Shown one piece after another: positions 34,171 through 41,895 of a stretch of 64,000 nucleotides of DNA. The notes under the pieces are model-generated. The model ran no database searches. It was not told the origin of the DNA and worked only from the letters and a program-made list of their open reading frames with translations. This DNA is from Albimonas pacifica. GTDB taxonomy: Bacteria > Pseudomonadota > Alphaproteobacteria > Rhodobacterales > Rhodobacteraceae. Positions within the stretch are counted from its first letter, which is position 1. The number at the start of each line of letters is the position of its first letter. The stretch lies in NCBI RefSeq assembly GCF_900113695.1, contig NZ_FOQH01000003.1, forward strand, positions 62,001-126,000, read 5' to 3'. Both the position numbers and the translations under genes were made by a program.

Positions 34171-35148
34171 ATGCCGTTCGCCCGCGCCGCCCGGACCGCG
34201 CTGAGAGACGCCGCGCGCGAGGCCACCTTCGTCACCGACCGCCTCGCGGGCGGCTACGCGAACCGGCTGTGGCTGCTGGGCGACGGCCGCAGCGGCACGA
34301 CCTGGGCGTCGTCTCTGATCAACTCGACCCGCCGCTACCGCGAGCTGTTCGAGCCGGTGCACCCCACCCTCCAGCCGCGCTTCCGGTTCCTGCCCATCGC
34401 CGCCTACGCGCGCCCCGGGGAGCCCTGGCCGGAACTGGAGGCGGCGCTGGGCGAGGTGTTCTCGGGGCGCGTGCGCGGGCCGCGGCTGAACCTCGGCGCC
34501 GCCTGGGGCGGCTTCCGCCGCGACCTGCTGGTCAAGGACGTGTTCGCGAACCTGATCGCGGCCTGGGCGGCGCCGCGCTTCGCCCCGCTCGTGCCCGTGC
34601 TGCTGATCCGGCACCCGCTTGCGACCGCGCTCTCCAAACTCTCGGCCGACTACCAGTGGATCCGCCGCCCGACCCTGTTCCTCGAGGACCCCAGGCTGAT
34701 CGAGGATCATCTGCACGACGTGGCGGACCTGCTGCGCCGGGTCGAGGCGAGGGGCGATCCGCTGCTGAACCACGTCGCGGTCTGGGCGATCGTGAACGCC
34801 GTGCCGCTGCGCCAGTTCGCGCCGGGCCAGGCCCATGTGCTGTTCTACGAGGACTGCCTCGTCGACCCGGTGGGCGAGATGCGCGCCCTGCACCGCAAGC
34901 TCGGCCATGGCGAGGACTGGTGGCGGATCCGCCCCGACGTGCTCGACCGGCCGAGCGCGAGCTCGCGCGCCTCGGACGTGGGCGCGCGCCGCCGCTCCCC
35001 CTACGGCGCCTGGAAGGCGCAGGTCTCGCCCGAACAGCTCGCGGCCGCCGACGAGATCCTGGCGGCCTTCGGCCTCTCCGACCTCTACGACCCCGAGGGC
35101 AAGCCCCGCCGCGAGGCGCTGGCGGCGTTCCCTGCCGGAGGCGGCTGA
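34171..35148 (+). CDS. P-loop sulfotransferase family protein
   Basis: A 325-aa protein. LLGDGRSGTTWASSLIN (residues about 35-51) is the 5'-phosphosulfate-binding loop (S/T-G-T-T-W) and VPVLLIRHPLATALSKL matches the 3'-phosphate-binding strand with its R-x-P-x6-S pattern, so PAPS-dependent sulfate transfer is expected. ATG 34171 was chosen; AGGAGG lies 12 nt upstream, somewhat far. ATG 34141 is in frame but has no ribosome-binding site. No signal peptide. Acceptor unknown: polysaccharide, lipid or small molecule are possible. Confidence 0.82.
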   Translation: MPFARAARTALRDAAREATFVTDRLAGGYANRLWLLGDGRSGTTWASSLINSTRRYRELFEPVHPTLQPRFRFLPIAAYARPGEPWPELEAALGEVFSGRVRGPRLNLGAAWGGFRRDLLVKDVFANLIAAWAAPRFAPLVPVLLIRHPLATALSKLSADYQWIRRPTLFLEDPRLIEDHLHDVADLLRRVEARGDPLLNHVAVWAIVNAVPLRQFAPGQAHVLFYEDCLVDPVGEMRALHRKLGHGEDWWRIRPDVLDRPSASSRASDVGARRRSPYGAWKAQVSPEQLAAADEILAAFGLSDLYDPEGKPRREALAAFPAGGG

Positions 35149-35259
35149 TCGTCCGCATCACGGATCGCGATGCGCGATTCCGTCGCGAAACCTTCCCTTC
35201 CCTGCCGGTCCGCGCTACATGCGCGCCTCTGTCAATGGAAGCCGGAAGGGCTGGATCTT

Positions 35260-36282
35260 ATGGGCTACCGAGTCGCCGTCGTCGGCGCCACGGGCAATGT
35301 GGGCCGGGAAATGCTGAACATCCTCGCCGAGCGGGAGTTCCCCGTCGACGAGATCGTGGCGCTCGCCTCGCGGAAATCGCTGGGGACCGAGTGCTCGTTC
35401 GGCGACAAGACTCTCAAGACCAAGGACCTGGACACTTTCGACTTCACCGGCTGGGACATGGCGCTGTTCGCCATCGGCTCGGACGCGACCAAGATCTACG
35501 CCCCCAAGGCGGCGGCCGCGGGCTGCGTGGTGATCGACAACTCGTCGCTCTACCGCTACGACCCGCAGGTGCCGCTGATCGTGCCCGAGGTGAACCCCGA
35601 CGCGATCGAGGGCTATTCCCAGAAGAACATCATCGCCAACCCCAACTGCTCGACCGCGCAGATGGTGGTGGCGCTGAAGCCGCTGCATGACCGCGCCAGG
35701 ATCAAGCGGGTGGTGGTCTCGACCTACCAGTCCGTCTCCGGCTCGGGCAAGGAGGCGATGGACGAGCTGTGGAACCAGACCAAGGGCCTCTACGTCCCCG
35801 GTCAGGAGGTCGAGCCGTCGGTCTATCCCAAGCAGATCGCCTTCAACGTCATTCCCCACATCGACGTCTTCATGGAAGACGGCTCGACGAAGGAAGAGTG
35901 GAAGATGGTCGCCGAGACGAAGAAGATCGTCGATCCCAAGATCAAGGTGACCGCCACCTGCGTGCGCGTGCCGGTGTTCGTGGGCCACTCGGAGTCGATC
36001 AACATCGAGACCGAGGAGTTCCTCGACGAGGACGAGGCCCGCGAGATCCTGCGCGAGGCCCCCGGCATCATGGTCGTCGACAAGCGCGAGGCCGGCGGCT
36101 ACGTCACGCCGATCGAGTGCGTGGGCGAATACGCCACCTACATCTCGCGCATCCGCCAGGACGGCACGATCGAGAACGGCCTGAACTTCTGGTGCGTCTC
36201 GGACAACCTGCGCAAGGGCGCCGCCCTGAACGCCGTGCAGATCGCCGAGCTGCTCGGCCGCCGGGTCCTCAAGAAGGCCTGA
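35260..36282 (+). CDS. asd: Aspartate-semialdehyde dehydrogenase
   Basis: A 340-aa enzyme reducing aspartyl phosphate to the semialdehyde for lysine/diaminopimelate, threonine and methionine synthesis. VAVVGATGNVGREMLNILAER is the NADP-binding fold; NPNCSTAQMV holds catalytic Cys130; STYQSVSGSGKEAMDEL follows; and VRVPVFVGHSESINIE contains the R and H substrate-binding residues. ATG 35260 has GGAAGGG upstream; the conserved protein begins exactly there, and the open frame back to 35170 is not conserved. Monocistronic with a terminator-like hairpin after it. Confidence 0.97.
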   Translation: MGYRVAVVGATGNVGREMLNILAEREFPVDEIVALASRKSLGTECSFGDKTLKTKDLDTFDFTGWDMALFAIGSDATKIYAPKAAAAGCVVIDNSSLYRYDPQVPLIVPEVNPDAIEGYSQKNIIANPNCSTAQMVVALKPLHDRARIKRVVVSTYQSVSGSGKEAMDELWNQTKGLYVPGQEVEPSVYPKQIAFNVIPHIDVFMEDGSTKEEWKMVAETKKIVDPKIKVTATCVRVPVFVGHSESINIETEEFLDEDEAREILREAPGIMVVDKREAGGYVTPIECVGEYATYISRIRQDGTIENGLNFWCVSDNLRKGAALNAVQIAELLGRRVLKKA

Positions 36283-36320
36283 GCCGGCCGCGCCTCCGGG
36301 CGACGAGACCGAACTGCGGC

Positions 36321-36349
36321 GAACGCCGCGGGCCCCGCCCGCGGCGTTC
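36321..36349 (+). terminator. Hairpin after asd
   Basis: A 12-bp perfect stem, GAACGCCGCGGG (36321-36332) with CCCGCGGCGTTC (36338-36349), loop CCCCG. The downstream tract (CGCGTTTCGG) is a weak U-run, so termination efficiency is uncertain. Confidence 0.55.
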
Positions 36350-36575
36350 CGCGTTTCGGACCCTGCCGCGGCGGCTGGGGCCGGTCGTTTCCGGTCTGCG
36401 AATGATCCGCCGCAGTGCGGAATCTCGTCCCGGAATCAGGCGCTTGCCGGATGCGTCAGGCCGCCGCGCGCTGCTGATTTCAAAGGTGTTCGAATTGCGG
36501 CGCGATTGCGGCGCGGGGCGGGAGCCCCCATGCTCGGTTCCGGGACGCGGGCACCGCAGACACGGACGACGCCGC

Positions 36576-38018
36576 ATGATGCATCCGACGAGAGCTCTCG
36601 CGCCGCTGGGCGCGCTCATCCTGCTCGTCGCCGCCGCCGGCGCGACGGCCGCGCCCCAGCGCGCGCCCCTGCCGCCGGCGCGGCCGGGGCTGCAGATCTC
36701 GCCTGCCGTCGTGGCGCCGCCCGCGCCCCGGCTCGCCGCACGGACAGACGCCGCCGGGGCGGAGGATCCCTGGCTCGACGGGCTCGCCGCCCTCGCCCGC
36801 GCCCGCGCGGCCCCGCGCAACTGGCGCGCCGGCGCCAGGGCCGCGGCCCGGCCGACCGGGCAAGCCGCGACCCCGACGCAAGCCGCGACCGCTCCGCCGC
36901 CCCTGCCGCCGACCGGCGGCGCCTGGGGCGAGGGCTACCGCAACGCCCGCGCGGCGATGACCGCCCATCGCTGGAGCGAGGCCGCGGCCACCTTCCGCGC
37001 CCTGGCCGAGCGGCGCCCCGACCTGCCGCGCCCCCGCCTTGCGCTCGCCCGCGCCGCCGCCATGGCCGGCGACTGCGCCTCGGCCCTCTCCGAGCTGACC
37101 CGCGTCGAGCCCCGGCGCTCCCGCCTCGCCCCCGGCCTGTTCGAGACCGCCGAGGCCGACGTCGCCGCCCGCTGCGGGCCGCGGCGGGAATGGTCGATGG
37201 CCTTCGGCGTCGACATGGGCCTGCCCGGCGAGGACCGCCGGCCCGAGACGCTGGAGCGGCCCGCCCCCACCCTCTTCGACCGCCATGGCGAGCGTCTCGC
37301 CGCCCGGATGACCGCCGCCCCCTCCGACCGCGCCTGGAGCGTCGCCCGCCTGCAGGCGACCGAACATCTGCGCGGGGAGGGCGCCGCGCGCTACGCCCGG
37401 TTCGCCCGCTTCGAGCTGCAGAACTGGGAGGACGCCCCGGCCCGCGCCGTCGCCGCCCTGGGGGGCGAGGCCGCCGCCGACGCCATGCGCGCCTCGGGCG
37501 AGATCGCGGCCGACCTCGGCGCCGACTGGCAGGCGCTGCGCAGCTCGCTGACCCACCGCGTCGCGCTGGCCCCGGGCGGGGACGCGCCCGCGCTGGAGCT
37601 CGGCGCCGGCGCCGAGGCCCGCGTGGCCGACGGCGGCGGCCGCTCCGGCTGGGCGGAGCTGCGCGTGGCGGGGGAGACCCCGCTCCTGCGCCGCGCCCGC
37701 CTGCGGGCGGAGGCCGCCCATCTCCTCTCCCGCGCCGAGAGCGACGGGGAGACGTCCGAGGCGCGTTCCGCCCGCGCGGCCCTGACGCTCGCCCGCCCCG
37801 CCCCCGCCGTGGGCGCCGCGGCGCAGGCCGAGCTCTTCGCCGCCGCCACGCTCGACGCGCCCGGGGCGGGCGGCTGGGAGGCCGCGGCCTGGCGCGCCGG
37901 GGCCCGGCTCAGCGGGCTGGGCCCCGACGCGCTCGCCGTCGCAGAGCTGGGCGTGGGCCGCTTCGCCCCGGAGGAGCCCGGTCCCTCGGTCTGGCTGATC
38001 CTGTCGCGCACCTGGTGA
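36576..38018 (+). CDS. Exported TPR-containing protein with predicted beta-barrel C-terminus
   Basis: A 480-aa protein with a signal peptide (LAPLGALILLVAAAGATAA). Residues about 25-125 are Pro/Ala/Arg-rich; residues about 125-210 form alpha-helical repeats resembling TPRs (ARAAMTAHRWSEAAATFRAL, PRLALARAAAMAGDCASAL). The C-terminal 250 residues have alternating polar/aromatic strands and end in a terminal W (VWLILSRTW), the signature of an outer-membrane beta-barrel. TPR-plus-barrel is the layout of Slam-type surface lipoprotein assembly modulators, but no specific Slam motif was seen. Two adjacent ATGs (36576, 36579); ribosome-binding site weak. Function unknown. Confidence 0.72.
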   Translation: MMHPTRALAPLGALILLVAAAGATAAPQRAPLPPARPGLQISPAVVAPPAPRLAARTDAAGAEDPWLDGLAALARARAAPRNWRAGARAAARPTGQAATPTQAATAPPPLPPTGGAWGEGYRNARAAMTAHRWSEAAATFRALAERRPDLPRPRLALARAAAMAGDCASALSELTRVEPRRSRLAPGLFETAEADVAARCGPRREWSMAFGVDMGLPGEDRRPETLERPAPTLFDRHGERLAARMTAAPSDRAWSVARLQATEHLRGEGAARYARFARFELQNWEDAPARAVAALGGEAAADAMRASGEIAADLGADWQALRSSLTHRVALAPGGDAPALELGAGAEARVADGGGRSGWAELRVAGETPLLRRARLRAEAAHLLSRAESDGETSEARSARAALTLARPAPAVGAAAQAELFAAATLDAPGAGGWEAAAWRAGARLSGLGPDALAVAELGVGRFAPEEPGPSVWLILSRTW

Positions 38019-38133
38019 TGCAGGGCATTCCGGCCACAGGGGTGAGGCGCGGATGCGACGCCTCGCGGCCGCCTCGTTCGGGGCGATTCGCTCCCCGTTG
38101 CACCGGCGCGAATCCTGCCCATAGCGTCCGCCC

Positions 38134-39108
38134 ATGCGCCCGACCCTGATTCTCTCCCTGATGCTCGCCGGCCTCGCCTCGCCGGCCCTCGCCGATTGCG
38201 TCGAGATCGGACGCGGCTCGGGCGAGATCCTCGCCGAGATGACCCGCGCCGAGCTGAATCGCGACGAGCGGTTGCTGGTCGAGGAGCGCTTCGGCCCCGA
38301 CTTCGCCGAGGCCGCGCGCCTGGGCATCGCCGCCGACGCCCTGTTCCGCTTCGCGCGCTGCGAGCTGAACGGGACCGAGCCGGTGGAGCTGGTCGCCGTC
38401 GGCCGCTCGCCGGCCCATTGCGCCGGCCCCGCCGCCTTCGGCGACCGCGGCCAGCCGCCGGTCTGCGGGATCTGGGCGCTGTCGGAGACGCCCGAGGGCT
38501 GGGTGCAGGTGCTGGAGACCGCCGGCGCCGCCCGCCTCAGCGCCTCCACCACCAACGGCTGGCGCGACGTGGTGGTCGAGCGCGGCGGCGCCCCCGCGGT
38601 CTGGAAATACGGCGGCGCGGTCTACCAGGAGGATCTCGGCGACGCCGACCCCCAAGCCTATGCGCTGGAGGATTACGGCGGCTACGGCCAGGGCCCCGCG
38701 GCGATCGACTGGTTCGCTTTCGACGACCCGATGCCCGAGGCCATCGACGCCGCCTTCCTTTGGTTCTACGGCGTCGAGATCCGCGGGACCGAGGGGCGCG
38801 TGGGCGTGCTGCCCGACGCCTTTCGCGTCGGCGCCGTCGACCTCGACGAGGACGGCGCCGAGGAGGCGGTGATCCAGGGCCTATCCCCCGACTTCTGCGG
38901 CCCCGAGGGCTGCCAGCACTGGGTGCTCGAGGGGCTGGGCCGCCAGGATCCGCCCCGGATCTCCGGCCGCCTGCTGGGCTTCGACCTGCAGGCCGCGGCC
39001 ACCGGCGGGCGCGGCGGGCGCGACCTGATCGCCTCCTCGGCGATGGGGCTGATCGTCTACCGCAACGACGGCGACGGCTGGGCGCTGCCCTCGGGCGACG
39101 GCAACTGA
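38134..39108 (+). CDS. Exported protein of unknown function with an acidic DxDxDG loop
   Basis: A 324-aa protein beginning with a signal peptide (LILSLMLAGLASPALA, cut before DCVEIG). The mature protein is acidic, with cysteines at several paired positions and a segment VDLDEDGAEEAVIQG near residue 235 that resembles FG-GAP or EF-hand-like calcium loops. No enzyme motif recognised. ATG 38134; 115 bp after the preceding gene with no strong terminator, so co-transcription is possible. Predicted periplasmic. Confidence 0.72.
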   Translation: MRPTLILSLMLAGLASPALADCVEIGRGSGEILAEMTRAELNRDERLLVEERFGPDFAEAARLGIAADALFRFARCELNGTEPVELVAVGRSPAHCAGPAAFGDRGQPPVCGIWALSETPEGWVQVLETAGAARLSASTTNGWRDVVVERGGAPAVWKYGGAVYQEDLGDADPQAYALEDYGGYGQGPAAIDWFAFDDPMPEAIDAAFLWFYGVEIRGTEGRVGVLPDAFRVGAVDLDEDGAEEAVIQGLSPDFCGPEGCQHWVLEGLGRQDPPRISGRLLGFDLQAAATGGRGGRDLIASSAMGLIVYRNDGDGWALPSGDGN

Positions 39109-39145
39109 GACCCGCGCCCCGCGCGCGGCCGGGCCCCCTGCCGCG

Positions 39146-39174
39146 CACACGAATGACCTTGCGTCATTCGTGTG
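39146..39174. terminator. 12-bp perfect inverted repeat after the secreted protein gene
   Basis: CACACGAATGAC (39146-39157) and GTCATTCGTGTG (39163-39174) pair around CTTGC and are followed by AAAAGG. On the plus strand it lacks a U-tract; on the minus strand it would follow the flagellar operon but with little U. It may instead be an operator or a bidirectional terminator between convergent transcripts. Confidence 0.5.
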
Positions 39175-39548
39175 AAAAGGTTTCGCCGATACAGGCGCTC
39201 CTGAATTAACCTGCGTTCATGAACTTGGCCGCATGCCTCTCCGCCCCTCGGGCGGGGAGCGACGCCTGCGGCGTGCGCGGCCCCCGCGGTCCGGGGGCGG
39301 CGCGCGGCCGGGCGACGGCCCATCGTTTTCTGGACGGACCGCGGCCCGGGCGGGCCGCGGTCCCCGTGGCCGGGAGGCCGGCGACGCAGGTTCCGGGCGG
39401 AGAGCGGCGGCGCCGCCGCTCCCGCGGGAGAACCCGCCGAGCCTTCCGGCGCGCCCGTCCGGGCGAGGAACGGCGGTCAGGCGCCGGCCTCGCCCGCGAC
39501 GGACCCGTCCCGGCGCGTCGTGCAGGGCGCGTCGGGACGGGAGCGGCC
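39175..39548. other. Spacer between convergent transcripts, no gene seen
   Basis: About 374 bp. The first 45 bases are moderately AT-rich (GAATTAACCTGCG); the rest is GC-rich with no motif. The minus-strand flagellar transcript would end here. Confidence 0.5.
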
Positions 39549-39959
39549 TCATCCCGGCTGGCCGTCCTGCTCCCGTCGCCGCTGGGCGGCGCGGTCGCGC
39601 TCGTCCCGGGCCCGCTTGACCAGCTCCTCCAGCGCCCGGCGCCGGGCCAGCCCCTCGGCCGCGTGGTCGCGCGCGCGGGAGGCGGCGGCCTCCGCCGCGT
39701 CGGCCACGCGCACCGCCTCGCGGATCCGCGCCCGCTCCGCCTCCCGCCAGCGGGCGGCGGCGGCGAGTTCGGGCGGCGCGGCGGAGGCGGCGGCGGCGAG
39801 CCGCGCCTCCTCCGCCGCGGCGCGGGCCTTGCGGGCGGCGGCGGCCTCGGCCGCGCGGTCGCGGGCGCGGGCCTCCTCGGCCAGCCGCGCGAGGCGGGCG
39901 AGCTCGGCGATGCGGGCCAGCTCCGCCAGCCGGGCGAAGGTCTTCACGCGGCGCGCCAT
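39549..39959 (-). CDS. Coiled-coil protein at the end of the flagellar export operon (possible FliJ equivalent)
   Basis: A 136-aa protein made almost wholly of Ala/Arg/Glu heptad-like helix (FARLAELARIAELARLARLAEEARARDRAAEAA). It starts 3 bp after the flhB stop, so it is co-transcribed with the export genes. Small highly charged coiled-coil proteins beside FliI/FlhB are often FliJ, the export-ATPase escort, and no fliJ is seen next to fliI. The sequence is too low in complexity for a firm call; it has no signal peptide or membrane helix. Confidence 0.6.
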   Translation of the reverse strand: MARRVKTFARLAELARIAELARLARLAEEARARDRAAEAAAARKARAAAEEARLAAAASAAPPELAAAARWREAERARIREAVRVADAAEAAASRARDHAAEGLARRRALEELVKRARDERDRAAQRRREQDGQPG

Positions 39960-39962
39960 GGC

Positions 39963-41057
39963 TCAGCCCCATCCCTTCTCGCGGGCCAGCGCCCGCATCT
40001 TCTCGGCATAGCGGATCGCCGCCGCCACGGCCTTGTAGTGCTCTGGCGCGACCTCCTGCCCGATCTCCACCGTCGCCAGCAGGGCGCGCGCGGTGGGGGG
40101 ATCGTGGTGGATCGGCACGCCCGCGGCCTCGGCCCGCTCGCGGATCGCGAGCGCCACGGCGTCCTCGCCCTTGGCGACGCATTCGGGCGCCGAGCCGGGC
40201 CTGCGCGACCACTTCAGCGCCACCGCCACGTGGGTCGGGTTCACGATCACCACGTCGGCGGTGGGCACGTCGGCCATCATCCGGTTGGTGGCGATCTTCT
40301 CCGCGCGCCTGCGCCGCTCGGCCTTCTGGTAGGGGTCGCCCTCGCTCTCCTTCATCTCCTCCTTCAGCTCCTGGAAGGACATCCGGTGCTTGCGGGCGTG
40401 GTCGAAGCGCTGCCACAGCAGGTCCGCGGCCGCGATCACCACCGCCACCGCCGCGATGGTCGAGAGCAGCGAGACGCCGACCCGCACCATCTCGGGCCCC
40501 ACGGCCAGCGGATCGGCGCGCACCAGGGCCGCGATGCGGTCGATCTCGGCCATCATGAACAGCGCCAGGATGATCCCGATGGCGACCAGCTTGACCGCCG
40601 ACTTGGCGAATTCGGCCAGCCCGGTGGGCCCGAACTTGTTGCCCGCATTGGCGATCGGGTCGATGCGCGAGACCTTGGGCGCCAGCTTCTCCGGCGCGAA
40701 GGCGATGGCCATCTGCGCGGCATAGGCCAGCACCGCCGCCGCGAAGGGCGCGAGCAGGAACGGCAGCGTCGGCGCCACCGCCGCGAAGACCGCATGGGCC
40801 GAGAGCGACGCGCCCCCCGGCCCCAGGATGCGCCCCGCCAGCCGGTCGGGGTTGGCGAGGAAGCCCATCAGCGCCTCCCCCGAGCTCAGGGCCGCCGAGC
40901 CGCCGAACGCCCCCACCGTCGCGAGCATGGCGATGTAGATCGCGGCGACGCCCACGTCGGTGGACTTGGCGACCTCGCCCTTCCGGCGCGCCTGCTCGAG
41001 CTTTCGCGGCGTCGGTTCGTGGGTCTTTTCCGCGCCGTCGTCGGCTCCTCCGGCCAT
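39963..41057 (-). CDS. flhB: Flagellar export apparatus protein FlhB
   Basis: A 364-aa inner-membrane switch protein of the flagellar type III secretion system. HEPTPRKLEQARRKGEVAKSTD is the conserved N-terminus; four hydrophobic helices follow; and the cytoplasmic domain has the autocleavage motif NPTH (VVIVNPTHVAVALKW) and EKMRALAREKG at the end. The NPTH site is intact, so substrate-specificity switching should work. One bp separates its start from the fliR stop, and it overlaps no other gene. Length normal (about 355-380 aa). Confidence 0.97.
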   Translation of the reverse strand: MAGGADDGAEKTHEPTPRKLEQARRKGEVAKSTDVGVAAIYIAMLATVGAFGGSAALSSGEALMGFLANPDRLAGRILGPGGASLSAHAVFAAVAPTLPFLLAPFAAAVLAYAAQMAIAFAPEKLAPKVSRIDPIANAGNKFGPTGLAEFAKSAVKLVAIGIILALFMMAEIDRIAALVRADPLAVGPEMVRVGVSLLSTIAAVAVVIAAADLLWQRFDHARKHRMSFQELKEEMKESEGDPYQKAERRRRAEKIATNRMMADVPTADVVIVNPTHVAVALKWSRRPGSAPECVAKGEDAVALAIRERAEAAGVPIHHDPPTARALLATVEIGQEVAPEHYKAVAAAIRYAEKMRALAREKGWG

Positions 41058-41058
41058 C

Positions 41059-41892
41059 TCACGGGCTCCCGAACGGCACGGCCAGCGCCTCGTCGAGGCG
41101 GTCGGACCAGTGGGCCAGCATCTCCGGCGCGCCGATCCACAGGATCAGCAGGGCGCCCATGGTGATCGCGGGCGCGCCGACGAAGGCCACCATCAGCTGC
41201 GGCATCGCCCGGTTCAGCGCCCCGAGCGCGAGGTTGTAGGCGAAGGAGGCGACCACGAAGGGCGCCGCCAGCGAGAAGGACAGCGCGAAGGCCGCCCCCG
41301 CCCGGTCCACCCCCCATTGCGCGACGTCGCCCGGCAGGGGCAGGGCCGCGAGCGGCACGACGGCGTAGGAGCGCAGGATCAACACCGCGGCCTTGGTGGG
41401 CAGCTCCAGCGCCATGGCGAGCGCGATGCCCCCCACGGTCAGCAGCCCGCCGATGGCCGGCATCGGGTCGGGCGTGACCTGGGCGCCGGCGATCTGGGCG
41501 ATCGAGGTCGACTGTCCCGCGATGGTCCCCGCGAGCTGCAGCGACATCACCATCAGACGCGCCGCCATCCCCAGGCCGAGGCCGATCAGCGCCTCCGCCC
41601 CCATGGCGCGCAGGATGGCGAAGGGCTGGCCCGCGGCCAGGCCCGGGTCCGCCGCAGCCGCCGCGCGCGCCAGCGGCGACAACGCCGGCCACAGCAGCAG
41701 CGCATAGCCCAGCGCGACGGCGAGCTTGATGCGCGCGGGCAGCGTCCGCTCCCCGAACCCCGGCAGCAGCGAGACCACGGCCCCCACCCGCACGAACAGC
41801 GCCATCAGCGCATAGACCGGCGCGTCGTCGAGCCGCGCCAGCCGCGCGAGGTCCGGCCACAGGCGGGTCAGGATCGCGGTCGTCTCGTCCAT
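41059..41892 (-). CDS. fliR: Flagellar export apparatus protein FliR
   Basis: A 277-aa inner-membrane protein with six predicted helices (VYALMALFVRVGAVVSLLPGF, LAVALGYALLLWPAL, AEALIGLGLGMAARLMVMSLQLAG). It forms the export gate with FliP and FliQ. QSTSIAQIAGAQVTPDPMPAIGG is well conserved. The start ATG 41892 lies 3 bp after the flhA stop. Length slightly above the 255-265 aa norm. Confidence 0.95.
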   Translation of the reverse strand: MDETTAILTRLWPDLARLARLDDAPVYALMALFVRVGAVVSLLPGFGERTLPARIKLAVALGYALLLWPALSPLARAAAAADPGLAAGQPFAILRAMGAEALIGLGLGMAARLMVMSLQLAGTIAGQSTSIAQIAGAQVTPDPMPAIGGLLTVGGIALAMALELPTKAAVLILRSYAVVPLAALPLPGDVAQWGVDRAGAAFALSFSLAAPFVVASFAYNLALGALNRAMPQLMVAFVGAPAITMGALLILWIGAPEMLAHWSDRLDEALAVPFGSP

Positions 41893-41895
41893 CGC

